Source of the DNA: MGOM01 sp035455265
GTDB lineage: Bacteria > Chloroflexota > Anaerolineae > Anaerolineales > E44-bin32
Reading direction: 5' to 3'
Length of the DNA: 31,054 bases
NCBI GenBank assembly: GCA_035455265.1
Contig: DATIFK010000025.1
Location: forward strand, 1 to 31,054
Shown: piece after piece, positions 1-9,012 of the stretch
How the letters are laid out: each line of letters starts with the position of its first letter
Numbering within the stretch: position 1 is the first letter of the stretch
Notes under the pieces: model-generated
The model's input: only the letters and a program-made list of their open reading frames with translations
Databases searched by the model: none
What the model was told of the DNA's origin: nothing
Made by a program: the position numbers and the translations under genes

Positions 1-598
1 TTGCTCGTCGCCGTATGGCGTCCACCAGGAAGTCGGCCATGCCCTGCGAGATCGTCCCCAGGGCCACCAGCCGATCGAGGCTGAACGGTTCGCGGGCGAA
101 CTTGCGTATCGTCAGCGTCGGCCCGCGCAGCGCCAGCGGCGGCACGACGGCATTGACCCGCGACCCGTCGGGGAGCCGCGCATCGACCATTGGGCTGCTT
201 TCGTCGATTCGCCGCCCGATGGGAGCGACGATGCGATCGATCACGTGCCGCAGGTCCTGTTCATCCCTGAATTCGACCCCGCTCGCCTCGATTCGGCCAC
301 GCCGTTCCACGAACACGTGCGACGGATCGTTGACCATGATTTCGCTGACATCGGGATCCTGCAGCAAAGGCTCGAGAGGACCCAACCCGGCGACCCGATC
401 GACAACGGCCCGCACCAGGGCGACACCCTCGTTCTGCGTGAGGATGTGAGGCAGGCCGTCGAGCAAACGAAACGCACGCCGCCTCAGCTCGTCGCGAGCC
501 GGAACGATCTCGTGCCCATCCGTGCGAAGCTCCTCCTCCAGTTCGTTGGCCAGGGAACGGTGCAGGCTGTCTTCGAGGTCGAACAGCGGCGGTGACAT
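1..598 (-). CDS. cpaF: Tad/Flp pilus assembly ATPase CpaF (TadA), 3'-truncated by window edge
   Basis: This is the N-terminal ~199 residues of a CpaF/TadA-type secretion ATPase, the hexameric cytoplasmic motor that powers Flp pilus assembly. Translation from the ATG at 598 begins MSPPLFDLEDSLHR. It then shows the typical N-terminal family signature LGPLEPLLQDPDVSEIMVND, with VFVERRGRIE following. Further on are an arginine-rich VDARLPDGSRVNAVVPP stretch and FAREPFSLDRLVALGTIS. Walker A and B and the C-terminal half lie beyond position 1. The start overlaps the stop of the upstream CpaE-like gene (TGATG), which implies translational coupling. Family identity is strong from these motifs. Calling it pilus rather than another type II/IV ATPase rests on the cpaB and cpaE neighbours. 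Confidence 0.9.
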   Translation of the reverse strand, partial: MSPPLFDLEDSLHRSLANELEEELRTDGHEIVPARDELRRRAFRLLDGLPHILTQNEGVALVRAVVDRVAGLGPLEPLLQDPDVSEIMVNDPSHVFVERRGRIEASGVEFRDEQDLRHVIDRIVAPIGRRIDESSPMVDARLPDGSRVNAVVPPLALRGPTLTIRKFAREPFSLDRLVALGTISQGMADFLVDAIRRRA

Positions 599-1326
599 CA
601 GGCGTCCTTGCCCCATGCCGACCCGGCTGCGAGAGCCTTGGCCATTCGGGTCACGGCGCGTCCGAAGGGACTAAGCGCATCAAGCACACAAGGCCGTCCG
701 AAATGGATTTGGAACCCGACGGCGCGCGGATCCATGGGAAGCACCTCCAGCAGCCGACACGGCAAGGAATGGGCGACGGAGGCCGGGTCGGCCGGATGAG
801 AGCGCCCGAACTGGTTGAGGACCAGATGTGCCCGCAGCTGGTCCTTGGATCCCAGGGACGCCAACAGCCGTTGAGCGCCTCGTAGGGCCGGAGGGTCAGC
901 CGTCGCCACCAGCAGGATCACCTCGGCCCTGTCGGACCACGTGGACATAGCCGCCAAGGAGGTCGACGAGTCGAGGACCACCCACTCGAAAGCATCGGCC
1001 AGGTTGCGCAGCAAGGCTCTGCAGGCCGGCGGCCAGTCGCCCGCAGGCGCACCAGCGGGCCCGGCCAACAGGCGCAGACCGCTCGCGTGGGTCTGTACCA
1101 CCATGTCGAGATGGCGGGAGGTCAACTCCCCCGCGACCGGCAGCAAATCGCTCCACGAATGAGCGGCTCGAAGATCCAACAGGAGATCGGCGATCCCATC
1201 TCGGACGTGAAGGTCCGCCAGAATCGTTCTCCCGGGCGAGAGGCCCGCCAGCGCCAGCGCCAGGTTGGCCGCCACGAGGGATGCGCCGCAACCTCCCTTG
1301 GCCCCCAGGACAGTGACGATCGGCAA
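598..1326 (-). CDS. CpaE/TadZ-like MinD/ParA-family ATPase of the Tad pilus
   Basis: A 242-residue P-loop protein of the MinD/ParA superfamily, expected to localise the Tad pilus machine at the membrane. The N-terminus has a deviant Walker A, GAKGGCGAS (about residues 8-16). The P-loop lysine is replaced by alanine, as is common in CpaE/TadZ proteins, while the upstream signature lysine is kept. A WVVLDSSTS stretch is the Walker-B-like segment. The receiver-like N-terminal domain of long CpaE proteins is absent, so this is a short form. The start is a TTG at 1326, preceded by AAGGAGG with 7-nt spacing and lying 3 nt after the cpaB stop. The stop overlaps the cpaF start. Role is inferred from family and operon position. 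Confidence 0.82.
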   Translation of the reverse strand: MPIVTVLGAKGGCGASLVAANLALALAGLSPGRTILADLHVRDGIADLLLDLRAAHSWSDLLPVAGELTSRHLDMVVQTHASGLRLLAGPAGAPAGDWPPACRALLRNLADAFEWVVLDSSTSLAAMSTWSDRAEVILLVATADPPALRGAQRLLASLGSKDQLRAHLVLNQFGRSHPADPASVAHSLPCRLLEVLPMDPRAVGFQIHFGRPCVLDALSPFGRAVTRMAKALAAGSAWGKDA

Positions 1327-1329
1327 GCC

Positions 1330-2004
1330 TCAGCCTCCTTGCGGGCGGAGCAGCGGCAGGATCAGGAATCCGTTCCCGCGCGCATAGACGACAGCCGAGG
1401 CTTGATCGAGCGTAACGGCCAGCGCCAGACCGTCGGCCGAGTCCTGGCCACCGGGCGGCGTCAGGACCTCCACGGCGCTCACGATCACGGCCGCCTCCGA
1501 CAGCGAGGCTCCCGGTTGGTAGGCGAGCAGATCGAGCCGGTCCCCTGCGGCCAGTTCCGGTGCGGGCGTTGCCAGCCACCCGGAAGGCAGGATCATGGCC
1601 CAGCGCCCGTCGGGGAGGCGGGAAGAGAGTCGCACCTCGCCGCCGGTGAGACTCGACGCGAGGATGACTTCCCTGGCAACGAGTGGGACAACGACCACGC
1701 GGCCGACAGCCTGTTCTGGAGAGGAAAGGGCGTTGGAGGGCAGGACCGCTTCCGGAATCCATTGGCTTTCGAGCATGCCGTCGTCGAGCACCGTGCCCGG
1801 CCGGAGATCGAGGCGCGCGACGACGACGAGCCTTGTCGGCACGCTTTTGGCGCGCAAGCCGTCCAGGTACAAGAAGGTCAAATAGCCGGCCAGCCCCGCC
1901 AGGAGCAAGGCCGCCAGCAGGTAGAAGGGCAGTCGGCGCCGCGCGCCGCCGGCCCAGGACGGCGTCGTTGCAGGCGACGGCCGCGCCACCACCGGGCGAT
2001 CCAT
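1330..2004 (-). CDS. cpaB: Flp pilus assembly protein CpaB/RcpC (SAF domain)
   Basis: First gene of the visible Tad operon. It has a short cytoplasmic N-terminus, one membrane segment (FYLLAALLLAGLAGYLTFLYL) and then a periplasmic or extracellular SAF-type domain starting near VVVARLDLRPGTVLDDGML. This is the usual order in CpaB/RcpC, which is thought to stabilise the pilus channel. A GDRLDLLAY segment resembles the conserved RcpC C-terminal region. I prefer the ATG at 2004, which has an AGGGGG Shine-Dalgarno 4-5 nt upstream. An in-frame GTG at 2022 would add six residues but has no ribosome site. The protein is about 224 residues, near the lower end for the family. Confidence 0.82.
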   Translation of the reverse strand: MDRPVVARPSPATTPSWAGGARRRLPFYLLAALLLAGLAGYLTFLYLDGLRAKSVPTRLVVVARLDLRPGTVLDDGMLESQWIPEAVLPSNALSSPEQAVGRVVVVPLVAREVILASSLTGGEVRLSSRLPDGRWAMILPSGWLATPAPELAAGDRLDLLAYQPGASLSEAAVIVSAVEVLTPPGGQDSADGLALAVTLDQASAVVYARGNGFLILPLLRPQGG

Positions 2005-2127
2005 CCATCCCCCTGGGCCCACGCGTCATGAACCGCGGCGACGGATCGGCGGTTCCGGTGGGCATCGCGTTCGGCAGCAGGTAAGGGCGAGCCGAGGCGG
2101 AGTCTATCCCCCTGATTCCGTGAAGGA

Positions 2128-2156
2128 AGAATAGACCACCCAGGCTCGCACGTCAA
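2128..2156 (-). promoter_or_regulatory. Putative sigma70 promoter of the Tad operon
   Basis: Read on the minus strand, a -35 TTGACG (plus positions 2151-2156) is followed after exactly 17 nt by a -10 TATTCT (2128-2133). Transcription would start near 2121 and leave a leader of about 117 nt before the cpaB start. The -10 has two mismatches to TATAAT. Confidence 0.5.
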
Positions 2157-2183
2157 CCCCCGTTTGCCGATCGTCGAATCCCG

Positions 2184-2212
2184 TTGACTTTGGCCGGCGA
2201 CGGTTGTAGATT
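2184..2212 (+). promoter_or_regulatory. Putative sigma70 promoter of the LTD-protein gene
   Basis: TTGACT at 2184-2189 and TAGATT at 2207-2212 are separated by 17 nt, close to the sigma70 consensus. The start site would be near 2219, about 27 nt before the preferred ATG. It is back to back with the Tad promoter, the two -35 boxes being 27 nt apart, so a single regulator could bind between them. Confidence 0.6.
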
Positions 2213-2245
2213 GATTCCAAACATCTGGGTCCAGGGGGAATGACC

Positions 2246-4915
2246 ATGACCCACACGCGACGCTTGGCGCGAGCCGGCGCCTTGTCGGCGTTCCTCGCCG
2301 CCGGCCTGCTTTTCCCGCCGATCGCTCTCTATCCCAAGACCGATGCACCTATCGCCACACCGACGGCGGCCGAGTCGCCGCCGCAAGACATCCCTTCCAC
2401 TTCCGTTGTCGACATGTCATCGCCGGTCCCTGCCGGCACCTCCGCGGCCACATCGGAGCTCTCCGACCCTGTCGAGGTGACCTCCGCGGCGACATCCGAG
2501 GCCTCGGTTCCTGCATCCCCAACCGCCCTCCTTGAAACGCCTCCGGCCGAGACGGCCCCGCCGACCAACGAGACTCCCTCGCCCACCGCCCTACCTTCAG
2601 CCACACCTTTGGGTGTCGAGGTCACATCGACCATCACGCCTTCCCCGAGCACCCTGAGCACCTTCGAGGCGACGGCCGAGGCCACCCCGCCCACGACGAT
2701 CGCCGCCAGCCCAACCGATGAGTCGTCGACAACCGCGGAGGCGAGCCCCACAGCTACCCCGTCACCGACCATCGAGGCAAGCTCCACACCCACCGAGACG
2801 CTGTCGCCGACCAACGAGGCAAGCCCCACCGAAACGTCGTCGCCGACCGAGACTGTGACCTCTTCGGCAACCCCATCCGCCTCGGCCGAGCCGACTCGAT
2901 CGAGCACCTTCTCCTCGGGCGACGTTTTGATCAACGAAGTGGCCTGGGCCGGAACGGAGGCGTCGGCCAGCGATGAATGGATCGAGTTGTGGAATCCCGG
3001 CCCGAACCCAATCGACCTGGACGGCTGGCGCTTGACGGACGGCGGCGACATCGACCGCCAGCTATCCGGCTCCATTGCCGCCTTCTCGCTCTACCTGCTG
3101 GAACGGACGGATGACACGACGGTCGCCGACGTCTCGGCCGACCTGCTCTACAGCGGGAGCCTGGCCAATGGGGGCGAAACCTTGAGGCTTCTTGATCCCG
3201 CGGGCAACTCGATCGACACGGCCAACGCCGCCGGCGGTTCGTGGCCCGGCGGGGGCACCTCACCGCGCACCAGCATGGAGCGCCACAGCGCTCTCGATCT
3301 CCCGGCCAGCTGGTCGACGTTCGCCGGAGTCCCGTTCGCCCACGATGCGGCCGGCGGTCTGATCCTGGGGACACCCCGCCAGGCGAACTCGCCCAGCCTT
3401 CCCACACCGACGGCGACTCTGACGCCCGAGGCGCCAAGCTTCCCTCCCGGCGCGGTTCTCATCCATGAAGTGGCCTGGGCAGGAACGAAGGCCTCCGCCA
3501 GTGACGAGTGGATCGAGCTGTACAACCCGGGATCCGAGGGGGTCGACCTTCAGGGATGGACACTCTCGGACGCGGGAGATATCGAGGTCTCGCTGGCCGG
3601 TCATCTCGACCCCGGGGACTACTTCCTCCTGGAGAGGACGGATGATTCGGTGGTCGCCGACATCACCGCTGATCAGATCTACTTCGGCGGGCTTTCGAAC
3701 GCCGGCGAGATTCTTCTGCTGCTCGATCCCAGCGGCGCCGAGATCGATGCCGCCAACCCTGCCGGCGGCCCCTGGCCGGCAGGCGAGGCGTCGACGCACG
3801 CCTCGATGGAGCGTACCGCGTCGGGCGGCTGGGCTACCTACACCGGGTACTACGGCGTCGGTCACGATGCTCAAGGAAACTCCATCGCCGGCACGCCGCG
3901 CTCCCCGAACTCCGTCCTCTTCCCCACGCCCACCCCGACGTGGATCCCCGGCCGCGTCGTCATCAACGAAGTGCTGATGCGCCCGCGGCACGACTGGGAG
4001 GGCGCCGGCGGCGTGACAACCGATGACGAGTTCATCGAGCTGTACAACCGCGGCCCGGGCACCGTCAACCTGAGCGGCTGGACGTTGGACGACTACGTCG
4101 TCGGGGGTTCATCCCCGTATTCCCTGCCGCCAGTGCACCTCGATCCGGGCGAGTTCCTCGTCCTGTTCCGATCGAGAACCCACATCGCCCTCAATGACGG
4201 TGGGGACCAGGTCCGCCTGTCCGACCCGGCGGGCCGCCCCGCCGACAAGGTCCGCTTCCTCGGCCCTTCGGCGGCCAATCTGTCGTTCGGCCGCCTGCCC
4301 GACGGCGACGATGTGCTGGTGTACGGACTCTGGCCGACGCCCGGCGAGGCCAATATCGTGTACGTCGAGCCGGTGCCCACACCGGCGGCGCCGGGTGCCG
4401 TGGTCATCAACGAGGTCGGCTGGGGCGGGACGCAGGCCTCGGCCGGCGACGAATGGATCGAGCTCTTCAACCCCAATCCGTTCAATATTGCCCTGGATGG
4501 ATGGCGCCTTTCCGACGGCGGAGACATCGATCAGACTCTTCACGGGAACATCCTCGCCGGAGGCTACTTTCTCCTCGAGCGCACGGATGACGCGACCGTC
4601 GCCGATCTCCCGGCCGATCAGATCTACACCGGCGGGCTGGCCAATGATGGCGAGCGACTGGTGTTGATCGATCCGACAGGCGCCGAGATCGACGTGGTCG
4701 ACGGCGGGGATGTAGGTTGGCCCGCCGGGGACGAGCGCAGCCGCGCAAGTATGGAGCGCACAGCAAACAGCCACTGGGCCACGTTCGTCGGCGCGTCCGG
4801 GGGAGCACACGACGCCGAAGGGAATCCCATCCTCGGCTCCCCCCGCGCCCCCAACCGCTCGCCGGACGACTCCCCTTGCCCGCCGGGATTCGCCCTCGGA
4901 GCGTCCTGTTCGTGA
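2246..4915 (+). CDS. Secreted protein with four lamin-tail (LTD) domains and a Ser/Thr/Pro-rich linker
   Basis: About 889 residues. The N-terminus (RR, then a hydrophobic stretch ending near FPPIALYP) looks like a signal peptide. Residues ~35-222 are a low-complexity Thr/Ser/Pro/Glu linker with many SPT and TPS units, likely extended and possibly glycosylated. Four lamin-tail domains follow, starting near residues 226, 402, 569 and 717. Each opens with a (V/L)I(N/H)EV strand, then DE(W/F)IEL(W/Y/F)N and a GW.L.D segment. Domains 1, 2 and 4 are close relatives sharing FLLERTDD-type and ASMERT-type motifs; domain 3 is divergent. The start is the ATG at 2246 (AGGGGG seven nt upstream); the ATG at 2240 is too close to that site. 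The stop codon lies inside a heptad repeat. LTD domains are known in bacterial secreted proteins, often as presumed adhesion or anchoring modules. The exact function is unknown. Confidence 0.88.
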   Translation: MTHTRRLARAGALSAFLAAGLLFPPIALYPKTDAPIATPTAAESPPQDIPSTSVVDMSSPVPAGTSAATSELSDPVEVTSAATSEASVPASPTALLETPPAETAPPTNETPSPTALPSATPLGVEVTSTITPSPSTLSTFEATAEATPPTTIAASPTDESSTTAEASPTATPSPTIEASSTPTETLSPTNEASPTETSSPTETVTSSATPSASAEPTRSSTFSSGDVLINEVAWAGTEASASDEWIELWNPGPNPIDLDGWRLTDGGDIDRQLSGSIAAFSLYLLERTDDTTVADVSADLLYSGSLANGGETLRLLDPAGNSIDTANAAGGSWPGGGTSPRTSMERHSALDLPASWSTFAGVPFAHDAAGGLILGTPRQANSPSLPTPTATLTPEAPSFPPGAVLIHEVAWAGTKASASDEWIELYNPGSEGVDLQGWTLSDAGDIEVSLAGHLDPGDYFLLERTDDSVVADITADQIYFGGLSNAGEILLLLDPSGAEIDAANPAGGPWPAGEASTHASMERTASGGWATYTGYYGVGHDAQGNSIAGTPRSPNSVLFPTPTPTWIPGRVVINEVLMRPRHDWEGAGGVTTDDEFIELYNRGPGTVNLSGWTLDDYVVGGSSPYSLPPVHLDPGEFLVLFRSRTHIALNDGGDQVRLSDPAGRPADKVRFLGPSAANLSFGRLPDGDDVLVYGLWPTPGEANIVYVEPVPTPAAPGAVVINEVGWGGTQASAGDEWIELFNPNPFNIALDGWRLSDGGDIDQTLHGNILAGGYFLLERTDDATVADLPADQIYTGGLANDGERLVLIDPTGAEIDVVDGGDVGWPAGDERSRASMERTANSHWATFVGASGGAHDAEGNPILGSPRAPNRSPDDSPCPPGFALGASCS

Positions 4916-4940
4916 CTGGAAACTGGTGACTGGTGACTGA
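4913..4940 (+). repeat. Heptad repeat element, copy A (single arm)
   Basis: Tandem heptamers of the RACTGGA/RACTGGT type (GACTGGA, AACTGGT, GACTGGT, GACTGAC) begin at the stop codon of the LTD gene, whose TGA is part of the first unit. Only the purine-rich arm is present here. It is related to copies at 5719, 9258 and 25107. Confidence 0.7.
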
Positions 4941-5008
4941 CGACTCTGCGCGACCCGCTGCCGAATCCTGCGTAGATAAGGGTGAAGTCACTTGCGAGAG
5001 GAAGGACC

Positions 5009-5224
5009 ATGGCTACTCCGTATCGAAAGCTCTACCGCTCCCGTCAGGACCGCATGCTGTTCGGCGTCTGCGGCGGATTGGGGACGTACTTCAGCGTCGA
5101 CCCGACGGTGGTCCGGCTGCTGTTCGTGCTGGCATTCCTGCTGGGCGGGCACGGCCTGCTGGCCTACCTGATCATCGCCCTGGTCGTCCCCATCGAGCCC
5201 GAATCGGTGCCAACCTCCGGCTGA
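5009..5224 (+). CDS. PspC-domain small membrane protein
   Basis: A 71-residue protein that is essentially a single PspC domain. It has a basic N-terminus (YRKLYRSRQDR), the hallmark FGVCGGLGTYFSVDPTVVRLL, and a hydrophobic segment FVLAFLLGGHGLLAYLIIALVVP. PspC-family proteins sit in the inner membrane. In Proteobacteria PspC takes part in envelope-stress signalling, but stand-alone short forms like this are mostly uncharacterised. The ATG at 5009 is chosen because GAGAGGAAGG lies just upstream; an upstream in-frame start at 4982 lacks a site. A TAGATA hexamer at 4973-4978 could be its -10. No other psp gene is visible nearby. Confidence 0.85.
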   Translation: MATPYRKLYRSRQDRMLFGVCGGLGTYFSVDPTVVRLLFVLAFLLGGHGLLAYLIIALVVPIEPESVPTSG

Positions 5225-5249
5225 CGACGGAATCGGCCGGGAAGGGCCG

Positions 5250-5285
5250 GATCGGGCATGGCGCGCAGTCGGGCCACGCCCGATC
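5250..5285 (+). other. Hairpin downstream of the PspC gene
   Basis: An 8-bp perfect stem (5250-5257 with 5278-5285) continues with a 4-bp inner stem (5259-5262 with 5273-5276) across a one-base mismatch. It lies 25 nt after the PspC stop. There is no U-run, so it is at best a weak or Rho-associated 3' structure. The remaining sequence up to 5450 shows no convincing gene. Confidence 0.4.
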
Positions 5286-5451
5286 CAGGCCCCGAACGGT
5301 TCGGAGATCCCCGGCCTTCTTCCCCCGGGCACTGTACCGTCTGGGCGTGACGACGTCCTCGGGAGTCCGACAGTCCACCGCTCTCGCCCGCCCGAGACTG
5401 GCTGAGCGCGGCTGTAGGGGGCGTGTAAGGCCCCGCCCGCGCGCCGCGCTC

Positions 5452-5457
5452 TACAAT
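5452..5457 (+). promoter_or_regulatory. Putative -10 box upstream of a leaderless mini-ORF
   Basis: TACAAT at 5452-5457 ends six nt before an ATG at 5464. No good -35 is visible. The spacing equals that of the other candidate leaderless promoters in this window. Confidence 0.4.
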
Positions 5458-5463
5458 GGAATC

Positions 5464-5484
5464 ATGCGCGAGGGGCAACGATGA
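5464..5484 (+). other. Six-codon mini-ORF (MREGQR) overlapping the next start
   Basis: The ATG at 5464 opens a six-codon frame whose TGA (5482-5484) overlaps the ATG at 5481 as ATGA. The mini-ORF itself carries GAGGGG, which would act as the Shine-Dalgarno of the downstream ORF. It could be a coupling or leader peptide, but chance is a real alternative. Confidence 0.2.
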
Positions 5485-5696
5485 TCTCTCCCGCGCCTCC
5501 CCAGACTCGACGCCGCACCCGGCGCATCCGCCGCGTTCGCCCGGCTTCCCTTCCGGCGACCTCTTCCGAATCGGCCTCGCTGCCCATCGCCAGTCTTCCC
5601 GTCGAGCCCGGCGGCATGGTCGACTTCGCCCTGCGCGAGCTCGGCGCCCGCCTCGTCGCCGTTTGGCCCGACCAGGACCCGCGACAAGCGAAGTAG
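5481..5696 (+). CDS. Small hypothetical protein, Arg-rich N-terminus
   Basis: A 71-residue ORF whose product I do not recognise. The first ~20 residues are strongly basic (several RR and RIRR runs). A Ser/Ala/Pro-rich middle is followed by a more ordinary C-terminus, VDFALRELGARLVAVWPDQD. Support for coding: a GAGGGG Shine-Dalgarno with 5-nt spacing, a -10-like TACAAT upstream, and a repeat element that begins 22 nt after the stop, as happens after other genes here. Against: short, no recognised domain, compositional bias. Confidence 0.4.
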   Translation: MISPAPPQTRRRTRRIRRVRPASLPATSSESASLPIASLPVEPGGMVDFALRELGARLVAVWPDQDPRQAK

Positions 5697-5718
5697 CTGG
5701 CGCCACCGCAAGAAGCTG

Positions 5719-5827
5719 CCAGTCTCCAGTCTCCAGTTTCCAGTTTCCAGTCTCCAGTTGTCCGACAGAAGTCATGACACGACTAGATGAGAGCACTGGA
5801 CTGGCGACCGGGAACTGGAAACTGGGA
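5719..5827 (+). repeat. Heptad repeat element, copy B (two inverted arms)
   Basis: The left arm (5719-5759) is a run of TCCAGTC/TCCAGTT heptamers. The right arm (about 5795-5827) carries complementary units such as AACTGGA and ACTGGGA. About 35 nt of unrelated sequence lies between them. It sits between the small ORF and the gatC promoter, and the right arm ends ~25 nt before the -10. Confidence 0.8.
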
Positions 5828-5852
5828 ACAGACCGCTGCAGGCCATTCCGTT

Positions 5853-5861
5853 TGCTATAAT
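5853..5861 (+). promoter_or_regulatory. Extended -10 promoter of gatCA
   Basis: A perfect extended -10, TGC followed by TATAAT (5856-5861). No recognisable -35 hexamer lies 16-18 nt upstream, as expected for extended -10 promoters. The transcript would start near 5868, about 19 nt before gatC. That leader has no Shine-Dalgarno. Confidence 0.65.
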
Positions 5862-5886
5862 CGCTGCGCCTAATCCTCCCGACACC

Positions 5887-6177
5887 ATGCCGATCACCAT
5901 CGACGAAGTTCGCCACATCGCGCGCCTTGCTCGCCTGCGTCTGACGCCGCAGGAGGAGCAACGCTACGCCGAGCAGCTGTCGGCCATCCTGGACCACGCC
6001 GCCAGGCTGTCGTCGGTCGATACGTCGTCCATCCCGCCGACGGCCACCGTTCTGCCGTTCCCGTCCCCGCTGCGCCCGGATGTGATCCGCCCGTCCCTGA
6101 CTCAGGATCAGGCGCTGGCCAACGCGCCGGCGGCCGAGGGCGGCCTGTTTCGCGTGCCCCCGGTCCTCGAGTCGTAA
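5887..6177 (+). CDS. gatC: Aspartyl/glutamyl-tRNA amidotransferase subunit C
   Basis: A 96-residue GatC, the small clamp subunit of the GatCAB amidotransferase that converts Glu-tRNAGln and Asp-tRNAAsn to Gln-tRNAGln and Asn-tRNAAsn. The family pattern is clear: ITIDEVRHIARLARLRLTPQE at the N-terminus, then AEQLSAILDHAARLSSVDTS. The C-terminal part ends in the usual FRVPPVLES. Length is normal. gatA starts 15 nt downstream, so the two are co-transcribed from the extended -10 promoter. gatB lies separately about 3 kb further on. Confidence 0.95.
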   Translation: MPITIDEVRHIARLARLRLTPQEEQRYAEQLSAILDHAARLSSVDTSSIPPTATVLPFPSPLRPDVIRPSLTQDQALANAPAAEGGLFRVPPVLES

Positions 6178-6192
6178 CCGGCCGGGAGTCCC

Positions 6193-7662
<1,470 letters not shown>

Positions 7663-7670
7663 GAGGCCAC

Positions 7671-8666
7671 ATGCGAGTCGTCATCCCCATGGCCGGCTTC
7701 GGCACCCGCCTCCGGCCGCATACCTGGACCCGGCCCAAGCCGCTGCTGACCGTCGCCGGCAAGCCGGTGCTGGGCCACGTGCTGGACACCTTCGCCGATC
7801 TGCCCTTCATCGACGAGGTCGTCTTCGTCGTCGGCTACCTGGGCGAGCAGATCGAGGCCTACGTCTCCCGGGCCTACCCTCATTTGAAGGCGCGCTACGT
7901 GGAGCAGAAGGACATGCTCGGCCAATCGCACGCCATCTGGCTGGCGCGCGAGACGCTGCGCGGACCGATGCTGATGATCTTCGTCGACACCTTGATCGAG
8001 GCCGATCTCGCCCGGCTGGCCGAGGATCCGAGTCAGGCCGTCGCCTTCGTCAAGCCGGTCCCCGACCCGCGTCGTTTCGGTGTGGCCGACGTCGGCGCCG
8101 ACGGCTGGGTCCAGCGGCTGGCGGAGAAGCCCGAGGACACGACCAACAACCTCGCTGTCGTCGGTCTGTACTACTTCCGTGAGGCCGCCGACCTTGTCGC
8201 CGCCATCGAAGAGCAGATGTCGCGCGGAGCGCAGCTCAAGGGTGAGTACTACTTGACCGACGCCATCAATGTCATGCTCGAGCACGGCCTCAAGATGCGG
8301 GTGGAGACAGTGCCGGTGTGGATGGACTGCGGCAAGCCTGAAGCGCTGCTCGAAACGAACCGCTATCTGCTCGATCATGGGCGGGACAATTCGGCCGAGG
8401 TGGCCCGCCGGCCGGACGTCGTGGTGCTGCCACCGGTCTACGTCGACCCGAGCGCCGAGGTGCGCCACACCGTCCTCGGCCCGCACCTGACCATCGGCGC
8501 CGGATGCGTCGTCGAGCGCTCGGTGCTGCGCGACTCGATCATTGACGACGGCTCCCACATCCTCGACACGATGCTGACCGGCTCGCTCATCGGCCGCGAG
8601 GCGCGCGTCGCCGGGCGCTACCGCTCGCTCAACGTCGGCGACTCGTCCGAAGTCGACTTCGGTTGA
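7671..8666 (+). CDS. Sugar-phosphate nucleotidyltransferase with C-terminal left-handed beta-helix
   Basis: 331 residues. The N-terminal two thirds is an NTP_transferase domain with the family signature MAGFGTRLRPHTWTRPKPLL. This loop binds the nucleotide and the lysine contacts phosphate. MIFVDTLIEADL holds the catalytic metal-binding aspartate. From about residue 255 the sequence shows hexad-type repeats (VYVDPSAEV, TIGAGCVV, SIIDDGSHI) of a left-handed beta-helix. Such enzymes make NDP-sugars for cell-surface glycans or trehalose-type solutes. Which sugar and nucleotide cannot be told from sequence; relatives are annotated as glucose-1-phosphate thymidylyl- or mannose-1-phosphate guanylyltransferases. 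AGGAGG lies four nt before the ATG. Confidence 0.88.
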   Translation: MRVVIPMAGFGTRLRPHTWTRPKPLLTVAGKPVLGHVLDTFADLPFIDEVVFVVGYLGEQIEAYVSRAYPHLKARYVEQKDMLGQSHAIWLARETLRGPMLMIFVDTLIEADLARLAEDPSQAVAFVKPVPDPRRFGVADVGADGWVQRLAEKPEDTTNNLAVVGLYYFREAADLVAAIEEQMSRGAQLKGEYYLTDAINVMLEHGLKMRVETVPVWMDCGKPEALLETNRYLLDHGRDNSAEVARRPDVVVLPPVYVDPSAEVRHTVLGPHLTIGAGCVVERSVLRDSIIDDGSHILDTMLTGSLIGREARVAGRYRSLNVGDSSEVDFG

Positions 8667-9012
8667 ATCGGGATGAACGTCCGGCCGCGCGCCTGTCGGG
8701 CCGCCGTTGCCAGTGCCCCGAAAGCCGCTCAACATGGGGAAGAAGTCGCCTCCCGCCCATCGTGGCCGCCGCCATCCCAGAAACACGCTTGGCGGTTAGG
8801 CTGCGTACCCTGGAGCCCGCAACATCCGGGAGCTTGTGCTAGATGGTGGCCCCTTCTACGTCAGTCGTCCTGAGTGGAGGCCGCATGTCCACCTTGACGG
8901 AGAAGCCGGGACCCTGCCGCCGCAGTCGAAGGACGCTCCAGCCCACACGACCTTCGACTGCGGCGGCGGTTGCGTCCCGAGCCGGCTGGGCGGCTGGCAG
9001 GCCGTAGAACGC
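8667..9012 (+). other. 346-nt stretch without a convincing gene
   Basis: This region follows the nucleotidyltransferase. Reading frames exist here, one of them continuous with the downstream small CDS from 8836. They lack a good ribosome site and recognisable protein content. The main structure is the 17-bp hairpin at 8916-8967. Confidence 0.5.
8916..8967 (+). other. Perfect 17-bp GC-rich hairpin
   Basis: Arms 8916-8932 and 8951-8967 are perfectly complementary over 17 bp, with an 18-nt loop. No U-run follows on either strand, so it is not a classical intrinsic terminator. It could be the 3' end structure of the nucleotidyltransferase transcript, a leader element of the small gene at 9013, or a repeat element. 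Its presence argues against coding use of the reading frame that starts at 8836. Confidence 0.6.

Noticed and set aside
598..1326. CpaE-like ATPase inactivated by loss of the P-loop lysine
   Set aside because: GCGAS-type deviant Walker A is common in the CpaE/TadZ family, so it is not a sign of decay.
896..2065. Long minus-strand open frame overlapping the CpaE-like and CpaB genes
   Set aside because: It is an Arg/Gly/Pro-rich shadow frame of GC-rich coding sequence. The other frame gives recognisable CpaB and CpaE-like proteins with ribosome sites.
5719..5827. CRISPR-like array of short repeats
   Set aside because: The repeat unit is only 7 nt, units are contiguous without spacers, and no cas gene is present.
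5164..5997. Minus-strand frame across the small ORF, repeat B and the gatC start
   Set aside because: It crosses the repeat and promoter and encodes low-complexity Arg/Gly-rich sequence.
8673..8873. Small plus-strand ORF after the nucleotidyltransferase
   Set aside because: Ala/Pro/Trp-rich product, no Shine-Dalgarno, no similarity I can recognise.
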